Assembly: GCF_029989365.1 (NCBI RefSeq)
Contig: NZ_JAPRAQ010000009.1
Location: forward strand, 124,001 to 188,000
Source of the DNA: Bradyrhizobium sp. Arg816
GTDB taxonomy: Bacteria; Pseudomonadota; Alphaproteobacteria; Rhizobiales; Xanthobacteraceae
Length of the DNA: 64,000 bases
Direction: 5' to 3'
Under the pieces are notes generated by a model. The model had not been told where the DNA came from, did not search any database, and saw only the letters and a program-made list of their open reading frames with translations. Each line of letters opens with the position of its first letter. The stretch's first letter is position 1. Shown piece by piece: positions 27,165-35,229 of the stretch. The translations under genes were made by a program, and so were the position numbers.

Positions 27165-27683
27165 TCAATTCCTTGCGATGATCTCGCGTTCGCCGTGATG
27201 AACCGACAGCTCGCGCGTCATGGCGGTGCGCCGGCGCATCAGGAATTTCGGACGGCGGGCGCGGATCGCGTTGGCGCGGCGACGGCGCGGCGTGGGCTTG
27301 CGGGCACCTTCGTCGAGCTGCGGAAGCGCGAACAGTTCGCTCCAGATCGTCCAGGCCTCGGCGAGCTCGTCGCCGTCGGCGCTGACCAGCAGCGGAACGG
27401 ACAGCGAGGGATCGCGATGCACGAGGACGAGGGTCTGCGCCTCGTCATTGCCGCGCAACGCAACGCCGGTGAAGTCGCTGACGCGGACGTTGATCGCCAT
27501 CTGCATGCCGCGGACGGCACGGCGCAGCACGACACGCTCGCGATGAAGCTCGATCTGCCTGGTGTATCCGTCGGCGCGCGGATCGTGCGCATCGAAGCGG
27601 ACCGGAAGGGAAAGAGGGTCGAGCCGCAAGCTGCGGCCCGACCCGGCGGGAGCGATCCCGCTTGTTGCTGTTTGACGCCTCAC
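27165..27683 (-). CDS. DUF6101 family protein
   Basis: A 172-residue protein with a GTG start. It opens with RLDPLSLPVRFDAHDPRADGYTRQIELHRERVVLRRAVRGMQMAINVRVSDFTGVALR, then VLVHRDPSLSVPLLVSADGDELAEAWTIWSELFALP, and a very basic tail (RRRRANAIRARRPKFLMRRR). This pattern is what I know as DUF6101, a family largely restricted to Bradyrhizobium and relatives. No function is known. The tail could bind nucleic acid or phospholipid. It is divergent from pmbA. Confidence 0.7.
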   Translation of the reverse strand: MRRQTATSGIAPAGSGRSLRLDPLSLPVRFDAHDPRADGYTRQIELHRERVVLRRAVRGMQMAINVRVSDFTGVALRGNDEAQTLVLVHRDPSLSVPLLVSADGDELAEAWTIWSELFALPQLDEGARKPTPRRRRANAIRARRPKFLMRRRTAMTRELSVHHGEREIIARN

Positions 27684-27792
27684 GGCTTTAGTTCTCCCCG
27701 CCGGGATTATGTTCCCGGTCGATGCGAGGACCTTAGCGCGCGCCGTTCCGAAACCACTTAAAAAGGCTGGTTAATCCAGCGTCACCGCCGCT

Positions 27793-27840
27793 CATGATTG
27801 ACAAGACCTTGGCACGCATGATTGACGAGACGTTGCGCCG
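27793..27840. repeat. Two tandem 24-bp near-identical units in a divergent promoter region
   Basis: Units 27793-27816 and 27817-27840 both start with CATGATTGAC and continue (A/G)AGAC(C/G)TTG. They lie between the divergent DUF6101 gene and pmbA. Each carries a TTGAC core that could be a -35 box or a regulator half-site. Confidence 0.6.
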
Positions 27841-27959
27841 GACTTGCGAATCTGAGCTTTTTGCGGGCTGAAAACGCTTGAAGTCCGTACCAATTGGGCA
27901 CATCTGGTGTTCAGGGCCGGTATCGCCCCGAAACCTCCCGCCGCAACAGGATTTCGTTT

Positions 27960-29363
27960 GTGAACCCTTCACCAAGCTCGACGCTTTCGCCCCAGGATTC
28001 ATCCAAGGCCAATCGCGACCTGTTCGATCAGTCCGCGCTCTCCGATCTCGCGCAGCGGCTGGTCGAGGCGGCCAAGCGCGCCGGTGCGGATGCGGCCGAT
28101 GCGGTCGCCGTGCGCGGCGTCTCGCAGGGCGTCGAGGTGCGTGACGGGCGCGTCGAGGAATCCGAACGCTCCGAGGGTGACGATGTCGGATTGCGCGTGC
28201 TGGTCGGCCAGCGCCAGGCGGTGGTCTCGACCAACGACGTCAGCGGCGATGCCGTGACCAAGCTTGCCGAGCGCGCGGTGGCGATGGCGCGCGTCGCGCC
28301 CGACGATAAATATGTCGGCCTCGCCGATCCCGCGCTGCTCGCGCGCGACTTCCCCGATCTCGATCTGCTCGATCCCGACGTGCCCGCGACCTCCGAGCTC
28401 GAGCGCCGCGCGCTCGAAGCCGAGGCTGCCGCGCTCGCCGTGAAGGGCGTGACCAAGTCCGGCGGCGCCTCCGCCTCCGCCGGCATGGGCGGCATGGTGC
28501 TCGTCACCAGCACCGGCTTCCATGGTTCTTATTTGCGTTCCAGCCAGGGCATTTCGGCGACCGCGATATCGGGCGAAGGCACCGGCATGGAGCGTGATTA
28601 CGACTTCACCTCGGCGCCGCACGGCGCCGATCTCCTGTCGCCGGAAATCGTCGGCCGTTCCGCCGGCGAGCGCACCGTGGCGCGTTCCAATCCGCGCAAG
28701 GTCGAGACCTGCAAGGTGCCGGTCGTGTTCGATCCGCGCGTTGCGGGCTCGCTGGTCGGCCATGTCGTCGGTGCCATCAACGGCGCCTCGATCGCACGCA
28801 AGACCAGCTTCCTGAAGGACAAGCTCGGCCAGCAGCTGTTCGCCAAGAACATCCGCATCATCGACGATCCCCTGCGCAAGCGCGGCCTGCGCTCGCAGAC
28901 CTTCGATGCCGAAGGCGTGGCGGTGAAGAAGATCGCGCTGATCGACGAGGGCGTGCTGACGACCTGGCTGCTCGACTGCGCCACCGCGCGCGAGCTCGGC
29001 CTTGCCACCACCGGCCACGCCCATCGCGGCGTCTCGTCCTCGCCGTCGCCGGGGCCGTACAATCTGCATCTCGAACCGGGCACGCCGACCCCGGCCGAGC
29101 TGATCGCCGACATCAAGCAGGGCTTCTACGTCACCGACCTGATCGGCTCCGGCGTCAACGGCGTCACCGGCGATTACAGCCGTGGCGCCTCCGGCTTCTG
29201 GATCGAGAATGGCGAGCTGACCTATCCCGTCAGCGAGGTCACGATTGCGGGCCATCTGTTCGAGATCTTCAAGTCGATGCAGCCGGCGAACAATCTCGAG
29301 TTCCGCTACGGCGTCAATGCGCCGACGGTGCGCATCGAGGGTTTGACGCTTGGCGGACGCTGA
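27960..29363 (+). CDS. pmbA: TldD/PmbA family metalloprotease (PmbA/TldE)
   Basis: A 467-residue protein of the TldD/PmbA family. The family matures or degrades small peptides such as microcins and the CcdA antitoxin; TldD carries the zinc site and PmbA/TldE is its partner. Landmarks: ADAADAVAVRGVSQGVEVRDGRVEESERSEGDDVGLRV, the ...VFDPRVAGSLVGHV segment, GHAHRGVSSSPSPGPYNLHLEPG and GVNGVTGDYSRGASGFWIENGELTYPVSEVTIAG. No HExxxH is visible, as expected for the PmbA side. The GTG at 27960 is the likely start, with AGGA eight bases upstream. The next gene starts inside its 3' end, so it is the first gene of a six-gene unit. Confidence 0.9.
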   Translation: MNPSPSSTLSPQDSSKANRDLFDQSALSDLAQRLVEAAKRAGADAADAVAVRGVSQGVEVRDGRVEESERSEGDDVGLRVLVGQRQAVVSTNDVSGDAVTKLAERAVAMARVAPDDKYVGLADPALLARDFPDLDLLDPDVPATSELERRALEAEAAALAVKGVTKSGGASASAGMGGMVLVTSTGFHGSYLRSSQGISATAISGEGTGMERDYDFTSAPHGADLLSPEIVGRSAGERTVARSNPRKVETCKVPVVFDPRVAGSLVGHVVGAINGASIARKTSFLKDKLGQQLFAKNIRIIDDPLRKRGLRSQTFDAEGVAVKKIALIDEGVLTTWLLDCATARELGLATTGHAHRGVSSSPSPGPYNLHLEPGTPTPAELIADIKQGFYVTDLIGSGVNGVTGDYSRGASGFWIENGELTYPVSEVTIAGHLFEIFKSMQPANNLEFRYGVNAPTVRIEGLTLGGR

Positions 29364-30168
29364 CGCGCATTCAACTGACGAAACCATCCTGACGCGCGAT
29401 GCGGCGCTGCTGCAAGACGCGGTGCGGGCGGCAGGCAGCCTCGCGCAGTCGATGTTCCGCACCGAGTTGAGGACGTGGACCAAGGGCGCGTCCTCGCCGG
29501 TGTCGGAAGCCGACATTGCCGTCAACGACCTGCTCGAAGCGCGCCTGCGCTCGGCGACGCCCGATTATGGCTGGCTGTCCGAGGAGAGCGCCGACGACGA
29601 GGTGCGACTGTCGCGGCGGCGGACCTGGGTGGTCGATCCCATCGACGGCACCCGCAATTATCTCGGCGGCCACGACGAATGGTGCGTCAGCGTCGCGTTG
29701 GTCGAGGATGCCTCGCCGGTGCTGGCTGCGGTGTTCGCGCCCGCGACCGACGAGTTCTTCTTCGCGGCCCGCGGGCAGGGCACGACGCTGAACGGCAAGG
29801 CCGTGCGGGCGGCGTCCGGATCCGCGCTCGACTTCTCCCGCGTCGCCGGCCCGAAGCCGATGGTCGAGCGGCTCAATATGGCCGGCGGCGACATCAAGCT
29901 GCATCCGCGAATCGGTTCGCTCGCGCTGCGTCTGTGCCGGGTCGCCGATGGCGTGCTGGATGCGGCTTTCGCCGGGGGCAACAGCCATGATTGGGACCTT
30001 GCGGCGGCCGATTTGATCGTGCAGGAAGCGGATGGTAGGATGAGCGACCTCTCCGGAGATCCCATCCTCTATAACCGCCGGGAAGTCACGCACGGGGTGC
30101 TGGTGGCAGCGGGTCGCGATCGTCATGCGGGCATCGTCGCGCATTTTCGAAATCGGCCCTTGCCCTGA
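29350..30168 (+). CDS. Inositol monophosphatase family protein (CysQ-like 3'(2'),5'-bisphosphate nucleotidase)
   Basis: A 272-residue Li-sensitive-type sugar phosphatase. The metal-binding motifs are there: GWLSEES (Glu), WVVDPIDGTRNYLGG (DPIDGT) and GNSHDWDLAAADLIVQEADG. Family members remove phosphate from inositol phosphates, 3'-phosphoadenosine 5'-phosphate (CysQ) or fructose bisphosphate; the sequence alone does not choose. The start is a TTG at 29350, 14 bases inside pmbA. Position between pmbA and lipid A genes is a conserved Rhizobiales arrangement as far as I know. Confidence 0.85.
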   Translation: MADADAHSTDETILTRDAALLQDAVRAAGSLAQSMFRTELRTWTKGASSPVSEADIAVNDLLEARLRSATPDYGWLSEESADDEVRLSRRRTWVVDPIDGTRNYLGGHDEWCVSVALVEDASPVLAAVFAPATDEFFFAARGQGTTLNGKAVRAASGSALDFSRVAGPKPMVERLNMAGGDIKLHPRIGSLALRLCRVADGVLDAAFAGGNSHDWDLAAADLIVQEADGRMSDLSGDPILYNRREVTHGVLVAAGRDRHAGIVAHFRNRPLP

Positions 30169-30228
30169 GTGCGTCCGCCGTGCTTCTCGAACACTGCTTT
30201 GCCGGGCAGCCCGTTAGGAACAGAACCC

Positions 30229-30471
30229 ATGCCAGATAGTGCCCCGCAACAATTGCTGCATCTCGTCATCGGCGGCGAACTGCTCGATCTCGAGCACAAC
30301 ACCTTCAAGAACCTCGACGACGTCGAGATCGTCGGCCTCTATCCGAACTATGCGTCCGCTCACGTCGCCTGGCGCGCCAAGGCGCAGAGCACGGTCGACA
30401 ACGCGCAGATGCGCTACTTCATCGTCCATCTCCATCGGCTGCTCGACCCGAATCAAGAACCGGCACGTTGA
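30229..30471 (+). CDS. DUF4170 family small protein
   Basis: An 80-residue protein: LLHLVIGGELLDLEHNTFKNLDDVEIVGLYPNYASAHVAWRAKAQSTVDNAQMRYFIVHLHRLLDP. This is the DUF4170 pattern, a short alphaproteobacterial family often found next to waaA, probably a single mixed alpha/beta domain. AGGAA precedes the ATG at 30229. The last codon overlaps the TTG start of the next gene (TTGA), so the two are coupled. It has no known function; gene position suggests a link to lipid A/Kdo assembly. Confidence 0.85.
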   Translation: MPDSAPQQLLHLVIGGELLDLEHNTFKNLDDVEIVGLYPNYASAHVAWRAKAQSTVDNAQMRYFIVHLHRLLDPNQEPAR

Positions 30472-31181
30472 AAAAACTGCTTCGCAATACGCTGCGAAGC
30501 AGCTGGCTTCAGCGTGCCGTCGGGGTTCTGGCGGCCGAATATCTGCGTCTGGTCTGGCGGACCAACACATTCACGTTCGATCCGCCTGACGTCTACGACA
30601 TCGTCGAGCCGCAGATCCCCGCGATCTTCGCCTTCTGGCACGGCCAGCATTTCCTCACGCCCTTCATCAAGAACAAGGGCTCCTACCGGGCCAAGGTCCT
30701 GATCTCCAGGCATCGCGACGGCGAGTTCAACGCGATCGCCGTCGAGCGGCTCGGCATCGGCCTGATCCGTGGTTCCGGTGACCACGGCGGTGCCTTCCAC
30801 CGCAAGGGCGGGGTGGGGGCGTTCAGGGAAATGGTGCAGACGCTCCAGGACGGTTGTAATGTCGCGCTGACCGCCGATGTCCCCAAGCGCTCGCGCGTGG
30901 CCGGGCTCGGCATCATCATGCTGGCACGGGAATCGGGGCGGCCGATCATGCCTTTCGCGATGGCGACCAGCCGCTTCATCCGGCTCAAGAACTGGGACCG
31001 CACCACCATCAACCTGCCGTTCGGGCGGGGCGCATTGGTCGGCATCAAGGAAATCCACGTGCCGCCGGATGCCGACGCCGCCACCATGGAAGCGCTGCGG
31101 CTGGAGCTGGAAGAGACCTTGAACGAGGCGACCCGCCGCGCCTATGCGCAACTCGGCCGCCCGGGGCCCCAAGATGGCTAA
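30468..31181 (+). CDS. DUF374 lysophospholipid acyltransferase-like protein
   Basis: A 237-residue protein of the DUF374 family, related to lysophospholipid and lipid A acyltransferases. Landmarks: IPAIFAFWHGQHFLTPF (H of the acyltransferase-like HxxxxD region is replaced by the family's own WHG), VLISRHRDGEFNAIAVERLGIGLIRGSG, ALTADVPKRSRVAGLGIIMLARESGRPIMPFAMATSRF. An N-terminal amphipathic helix suggests membrane association. The start is TTG and overlaps the previous stop. The gene overlaps waaA by eight bases. A role in lipid A acylation is inferred from its neighbours. Confidence 0.85.
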   Translation: MKKLLRNTLRSSWLQRAVGVLAAEYLRLVWRTNTFTFDPPDVYDIVEPQIPAIFAFWHGQHFLTPFIKNKGSYRAKVLISRHRDGEFNAIAVERLGIGLIRGSGDHGGAFHRKGGVGAFREMVQTLQDGCNVALTADVPKRSRVAGLGIIMLARESGRPIMPFAMATSRFIRLKNWDRTTINLPFGRGALVGIKEIHVPPDADAATMEALRLELEETLNEATRRAYAQLGRPGPQDG

Positions 31182-32478
31182 CTCGCTGCCGATAACGCTG
31201 CGGATGTACCGGCGCCTGGCCTCGGGCCTGGTGCCGCTTGCGCCGGCGCTGATCAAGCGGCGGCTGAAGCAGGGCAAGGAGGATCCCGCCCGCGTCGGCG
31301 AGCGGCGGGGCCTGTCCCGGGACGTGCGTCCGCACGGCCCCCTGGTCTGGATTCATGGCGCCAGCGTCGGCGAGGTGCTCGCCGCAGCCGCGCTGATCGA
31401 GCGCCTGCGCGACCTCAATCTGCGCATCCTGCTCACCTCGGGCACCGTCACCTCCGCCGCCGTCGTCGCAAAGCGCTTTCCGCCCGACGTCATCCATCAA
31501 TACGTGCCGTATGATTCCCCGCGCTATGTCGCGCGCTTCCTCGATCACTGGAAGCCGTCGCTGGCGCTGTTCATCGAGTCCGACCTCTGGCCGAACCTGA
31601 TCCTGGCGGGCGCCGCGCGCCGCCTGCCGATGGTGCTGATCAACGGGCGGATGTCGCCGCGCTCCTTCCCGCGCTGGCGGCGGATGTACGGCACCATCTC
31701 GGCGCTGCTGTCGCGGTTCGACATCTGCCTGGCGCAATCGAAGACCGATGCGGAGCGCTTCTCCGCGCTCGGCGGCCGCGACGTCGTCACCACAGGCAAT
31801 CTCAAGCTCGACGTGGCCGCGCCTCCGGCCGATCCCGCCAAGCTCGAGCGGCTGATGGCGATGACGCGCGGCCGCCCGATCATCGTCGCGGCCTCGACCC
31901 ATCCGGGCGAGGACGAGATGCTGGTCGCGGCGCATCGCAGCCTCGTCGGTTTCTTCCCGCAGCTTCTGACCGTGATCGTGCCGCGGCATCCGGATCGCGG
32001 CGCCTCGATCGCGGGCGTGATCACGGCGTCGGGCCTGAAGCCGGCGTTGCGCTCGCGCGAGGAATTGCCGACGGCCGCGACCGACATCTATGTCGCCGAC
32101 ACCATGGGCGAGCTCGGCCTGTTCTACCGCCTCTCGCCGGTCGTGTTCATGGGCGGATCGCTGATCCGCCATGGCGGCCAGAATCCGATCGAGGCGATCA
32201 AGCTCGGCGCCGCGATCGTCCATGGCCCGCACGTCTTCAATTTTGCAGACGTCTATGAGGCGCTTGATAGCAGCGGCGGCGCGCGCCAGGCCGATACGCA
32301 GGAGGTGCTGGTCAAGCAGCTCGGCCAGTTGCTGGCCGATCCCGCCATGCGCGACGGGATGCAGCGCGCCGGTGCAGGCGTGGTCGAGGAGCTCGGCGGC
32401 GCGCTTGAGCGCACCATGACCGCGCTCGAGCCCTATCTCCTGCAGCTCACCATCGAGATGGGGGCCGCCAATGCGTGA
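31174..32478 (+). CDS. waaA: 3-deoxy-D-manno-octulosonic acid (Kdo) transferase WaaA
   Basis: A 434-residue family 30 glycosyltransferase that adds Kdo to lipid IVA at the inner membrane. An N-terminal membrane anchor (LPITLRMYRRLASGLVPLAPALI) precedes PLVWIHGASVGEVLAA, LLTSGTVTSAAVVAKRFP, HQYVPYDSPRYVARFLDHWKPSLALFIESDLWPNLI (with the catalytic Glu region), and in the C-terminal lobe VIVPRHPDRG, MGELGLFYRLSPVVFMGGSLIRHGGQNPIE. ATG 31174 is preferred over the ATG frame opening at 31144, since it lies at the usual distance before the membrane anchor. It overlaps both neighbours by eight bases. Confidence 0.96.
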   Translation: MANSLPITLRMYRRLASGLVPLAPALIKRRLKQGKEDPARVGERRGLSRDVRPHGPLVWIHGASVGEVLAAAALIERLRDLNLRILLTSGTVTSAAVVAKRFPPDVIHQYVPYDSPRYVARFLDHWKPSLALFIESDLWPNLILAGAARRLPMVLINGRMSPRSFPRWRRMYGTISALLSRFDICLAQSKTDAERFSALGGRDVVTTGNLKLDVAAPPADPAKLERLMAMTRGRPIIVAASTHPGEDEMLVAAHRSLVGFFPQLLTVIVPRHPDRGASIAGVITASGLKPALRSREELPTAATDIYVADTMGELGLFYRLSPVVFMGGSLIRHGGQNPIEAIKLGAAIVHGPHVFNFADVYEALDSSGGARQADTQEVLVKQLGQLLADPAMRDGMQRAGAGVVEELGGALERTMTALEPYLLQLTIEMGAANA

Positions 32479-33487
32479 GCCGGCCTTCTGGTACCGGCCG
32501 CGCTCCTTCAAGTCTCATGCGTTACGGCCTTTGGGTCTGCTGTATGGCGCGATCACCGAACGGCGCATGCTGCGCCAGGGCGTTGACGCCGGCATCCCCG
32601 TGATCTGCGTCGGCAACTACCATGTCGGCGGCGCCGGCAAGACGCCGACCGTGCTCGCATTGACGAAGCTGTTGCGCGAGCTCGGCGAGACGCCGGTGGT
32701 GCTCAGCCGCGGTTATGGCGGGCGCCTCAAGGGTCCGGTGATGGTCGACCGTGAGCGCCACACCGCGTCCGACATCGGCGACGAGCCGCTGATGATGGTG
32801 CGCGACGTTCCTGTCGTGGTCGCGCACGACCGTCTCGAAGGCGTCGCGCTCGCAAAGTCGCGGGGCGCGACCGTGATCCTGATGGACGACGGCTTCCAGA
32901 ACCCGCGCCTGCTGAAGGACGCCTCCCTGATCGTGATCGACAGCGAACGCGGCCTCGGCAACGGCAAGGTGTTTCCGGCCGGTCCCTTGCGCGCGCCGCT
33001 GAAGGCGCAGCTCGCGCGCACCGATGCGCTGGTGCTGATCGGCAATGGCCATGCCGCCGACGATGTCGCGGCGGAGCTTGCGAAGCGCAACAAGCCGGAG
33101 CTGCGCGCGCGCCTGAAGCCGGATGCGGCCTCGGTCGCGCAACTCCTCGGCAAACGAGTGATTGCGTTCGCCGGCATCGGCGATCCCGAGCGTTTCTTCC
33201 GCAGCTTGCGCGCCTGCGGCATCGAGGTCGCGCGCACGCGCCCCTTCGCCGATCACCACATGTTTTCGCAGGACGAGATCGCCGCGCTCGCCGCGGAGGC
33301 GCAGCGCGAGCAACTCACGCTGGTGACGACGGAAAAGGATCTTGCGCGCCTGCGCGGCCGCGAAGGCGTGCCCGACGGCATCGTGCCGTTCGCGGTGCAG
33401 CTCGAATTCGATGATCCGGCAGCGCTCCGGCAATTGATCAGCGATCATCTCTACAAGGCGCGCGAGCGGCGGTTCGGCAGGCGATGA
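32471..33487 (+). CDS. lpxK: Tetraacyldisaccharide 4'-kinase LpxK
   Basis: A 338-residue kinase that phosphorylates the lipid A disaccharide at the 4' position. Landmarks: an N-terminal membrane-binding helix (ALRPLGLLYGAITERRM), PVICVGNYHVGGAGKTPTVLALTKLL (P-loop GGAGKT), VLSRGYGGRLKGPV, GDEPLMM, VILMDDGFQNPRLLKDASLIVID and FADHHMFSQDEI with LVTTEKDLARL. It is the last gene of the pmbA-lpxK unit. Its stop codon lies inside the first of three 11-bp tandem repeats. Confidence 0.97.
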   Translation: MREPAFWYRPRSFKSHALRPLGLLYGAITERRMLRQGVDAGIPVICVGNYHVGGAGKTPTVLALTKLLRELGETPVVLSRGYGGRLKGPVMVDRERHTASDIGDEPLMMVRDVPVVVAHDRLEGVALAKSRGATVILMDDGFQNPRLLKDASLIVIDSERGLGNGKVFPAGPLRAPLKAQLARTDALVLIGNGHAADDVAAELAKRNKPELRARLKPDAASVAQLLGKRVIAFAGIGDPERFFRSLRACGIEVARTRPFADHHMFSQDEIAALAAEAQREQLTLVTTEKDLARLRGREGVPDGIVPFAVQLEFDDPAALRQLISDHLYKARERRFGRR

Positions 33488-33515
33488 TTTCTTGATGATT
33501 TCTTGATGATTTCTT
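33483..33515. repeat. Three perfect tandem copies of an 11-bp unit at the lpxK stop
   Basis: GATGATTTCTT occurs three times in a row, 33483-33515. The lpxK stop codon (TGA at 33485-33487) is in the first unit. Such a slippage-prone array could vary in copy number without altering the protein, because the stop is in unit one. Confidence 0.9.
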
Positions 33516-33800
33516 GGCGTGGGCCAAGCGCTCCGCCGTAGCCCAACACCGCGCGCCATGCGATATGCGACGATTGACCGGGGCGACATGTCGCGGCGGA
33601 TGAATCCTCTTCCGCACGTTCCGGAGTTGATGTAGCCTTGCATGAGAGCCGTCACCGGGACGTGCCGAACTCCCGGCAATCATCGGCGGCGTTTATGCCC
33701 ACGGCGGGCAACGTACCTTCATCATTTCAGATGCGAGACCGTTACGACCAGCTCGTAACGGCAGGAGAGTTATTGCCAAAAGCTCAGAGGAGAACATGCC
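33516..33800. other. Gene-free region with a hairpin upstream of the GYD gene
   Basis: About 285 bases without a supported gene. It contains an inverted repeat at 33740-33760: CGTTACGA, five bases, TCGTAACG (8-bp perfect arms), which ends 40 bases before the GYD start and could be an operator or a leader hairpin. The GYD gene has GAGGAG eight bases upstream. Confidence 0.5.
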
Positions 33801-34136
33801 ATGCATTTTTGCCTCACTGGACAATATACACCACGCGCTCTCAACGCCATTTTGGAAAATCCCACGACCAATCGCCAGGAGGCGGCGACAAAACTCATTG
33901 AAGCGGCCGGCGGCAAGCTGATTTCGATGTACAGCGTTGCTGCCGACGGTCCAGGCGTTCTGGTGATTTTCGATGTGCCCGATCCAAGCGCGGCGCCGGC
34001 CATTTCCGGTCTGACCGTCACGGCGGGCACCCTGCAGAACGTGAAACTGACCCGGCTGTTCACGCAGGACGAGATCAAGCAGGTCCGCCAGAACGCGGCG
34101 AAGCTGCGCTCTTCATATACTCCGCCCGGAGGCTGA
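33801..34136 (+). CDS. GYD domain protein
   Basis: A 111-residue protein of the GYD family, a small ferredoxin-like (dimeric alpha/beta-barrel) fold: FCLTGQYTPRALNAILENPTTNRQEAATKLIEAAGGKLISMYSVAADGPGVLVIFDVPD, then a helix and VTAGTLQNVKLTRLFTQDEIKQV. The named Gly-Tyr-Asp is not kept exactly here. Its function is unknown; similar proteins are often stress-induced. It has a strong GAGGAG ribosome site and stands alone, so it probably has its own promoter near the hairpin at 33740. Confidence 0.85.
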   Translation: MHFCLTGQYTPRALNAILENPTTNRQEAATKLIEAAGGKLISMYSVAADGPGVLVIFDVPDPSAAPAISGLTVTAGTLQNVKLTRLFTQDEIKQVRQNAAKLRSSYTPPGG

Positions 34137-34363
34137 CATCCGGATCTCGTGCGATGCCGCCGCAATCGTATCAAGCGGCGGCAACGCTCACCTCACAGCA
34201 AGAAGCAGGTCTGCACGCTGAGGCGAGGCGAAGGCCTTCCTGCGTCCATCGACGGACGATGTGGTGTGGCGCGTGCTGCGTCCGGCGCCACAGGTCCGAC
34301 TGAACATGTTTGCCAGCGGACCCGTTATAACGGCGTGCAATCCCGGCTCAGCGGTCAGTCCAT

Positions 34364-34450
34364 TCACCAGGCTCCAACAGCCATCATTCCGATGATGGTC
34401 AGGCACGAGACGCAGGCCACCATGACAGTATAGCATTCGGGTGTATTCAT
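34364..34450 (-). CDS. Tiny 28-residue predicted membrane peptide
   Basis: On the minus strand ATG 34450 opens a 28-codon frame: MNTPECYTVMVACV, then SCLTIIGMMAVGAW and TGA. Residues 8-28 form one hydrophobic segment. GGGAG lies six bases upstream, a good ribosome site. It is 71 bases after the 61-residue gene on the same strand, so the two could share a message. It is too short for a reliable statistical call; the evidence is the ribosome site and the clean membrane segment. Confidence 0.4.
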   Translation of the reverse strand: MNTPECYTVMVACVSCLTIIGMMAVGAW

Positions 34451-34521
34451 CGCTTGCTCCCAAACTGCCACCAATTGCTTGGTCACTGCTACGCGGGAGA
34501 GTTCGCCGGTCTCGGGCCGCT

Positions 34522-34707
34522 TTAATTCGGCACGCCGCGACCGGTCTTGCGTTGTGCGTCCGTCCTCTCATCGTCACCCTGATCCGCAAGATGATGATGC
34601 GCTTCGGAGGCTTCAGAGCGTTGAGCTATGATCAGAAGCTGTTTCCGCATTTCAGCGAGGCGGGCGCGGCAATATTCACGATAGAGCATGTCTAGTATGG
34701 TGGGCAT
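34522..34707 (-). CDS. Small 61-residue protein of unknown function
   Basis: The protein starts MPTILDMLYREYCRARLAEM and continues with a helical, Arg/Glu/Ala-rich segment (RKQLLIIAQRSEASEAHHHL), then a polar tail. The pattern (hydrophobic heptads, no low-complexity bias) is protein-like, and ATG 34707 has GGGGGTG just upstream; the earlier ATG at 34719 lacks a site. It appears to be a short amphipathic helical protein. I do not recognise a family. Confidence 0.5.
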   Translation of the reverse strand: MPTILDMLYREYCRARLAEMRKQLLIIAQRSEASEAHHHLADQGDDERTDAQRKTGRGVPN

Positions 34708-35229
34708 GATCACCCCCATCCTTTGACTTTCGATTTACAAAATATGCCACCGCGAATTTTCGAGGTGATGGTAGCCCGCCAGATGGCTCTTCGGTATGAG
34801 CCCGTTCACAGACTGCGCCAATTCCAAAGCTCAATGGCCGTTTGGTTGACTTGATTGTCTGTGCGATAAAAGAGCAGGGTTAATTACCTAACATGCAGTT
34901 TAGCAGCGCTCTGTTTCACCAAGACTTCGTCAAACAACTTGAGGGCGCCGAACCGCAACGAAAAATCCAACCACAGCGCGAAGTGACTTACCACTGAGTG
35001 CAAGCGCGATTCGATGCAACGCGGATCGGCACGCCGGAGATCATTTCGGCTGCGAAGCGCGCAGTGCAGGTGCGCGCGAACATCGTCTCCATCCTCATGC
35101 TGCGCGAAAAGCTGTCCCGCTCGTGCTACGCCGGCAGGACAGCTACGTTTTGCGCACCCTGCGGCACCTGCCATTCAGGCAACATTCATCGCAAGACGCC
35201 TATCGGTTCCCGACGATCAGGAGAATCCG
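34708..35229. other. Gene-poor region
   Basis: About 520 bases with lower GC from 34735 to 34900. A 34-codon frame at 34893-34997 on the plus strand has no ribosome site and is not called. The AT-rich part probably holds promoters for the two small minus-strand genes. Nothing else could be supported. Confidence 0.4.

Noticed and set aside
28011..29525. Long open frame on the minus strand across pmbA
   Set aside because: It is a high-GC mirror frame. The translated protein is Arg/His/Asp/Gly-rich without family features, and pmbA on the plus strand explains the DNA fully.
31045..32511. 488-codon minus-strand frame across waaA
   Set aside because: Antisense to the well-supported waaA; composition is that of a shadow frame.
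33483..33515. Three tandem 11-bp units considered as a CRISPR-like array
   Set aside because: There are no spacers between the units and no cas genes; it is a simple tandem repeat.
34188..34589. 133-codon minus-strand frame in the gene-poor region
   Set aside because: Composition (Arg, Thr, Gly, Ser mix) is not protein-like; it overlaps the better supported 28-codon frame.
34893..34997. 34-codon plus-strand frame
   Set aside because: No ribosome site and no hydrophobic or helical pattern.
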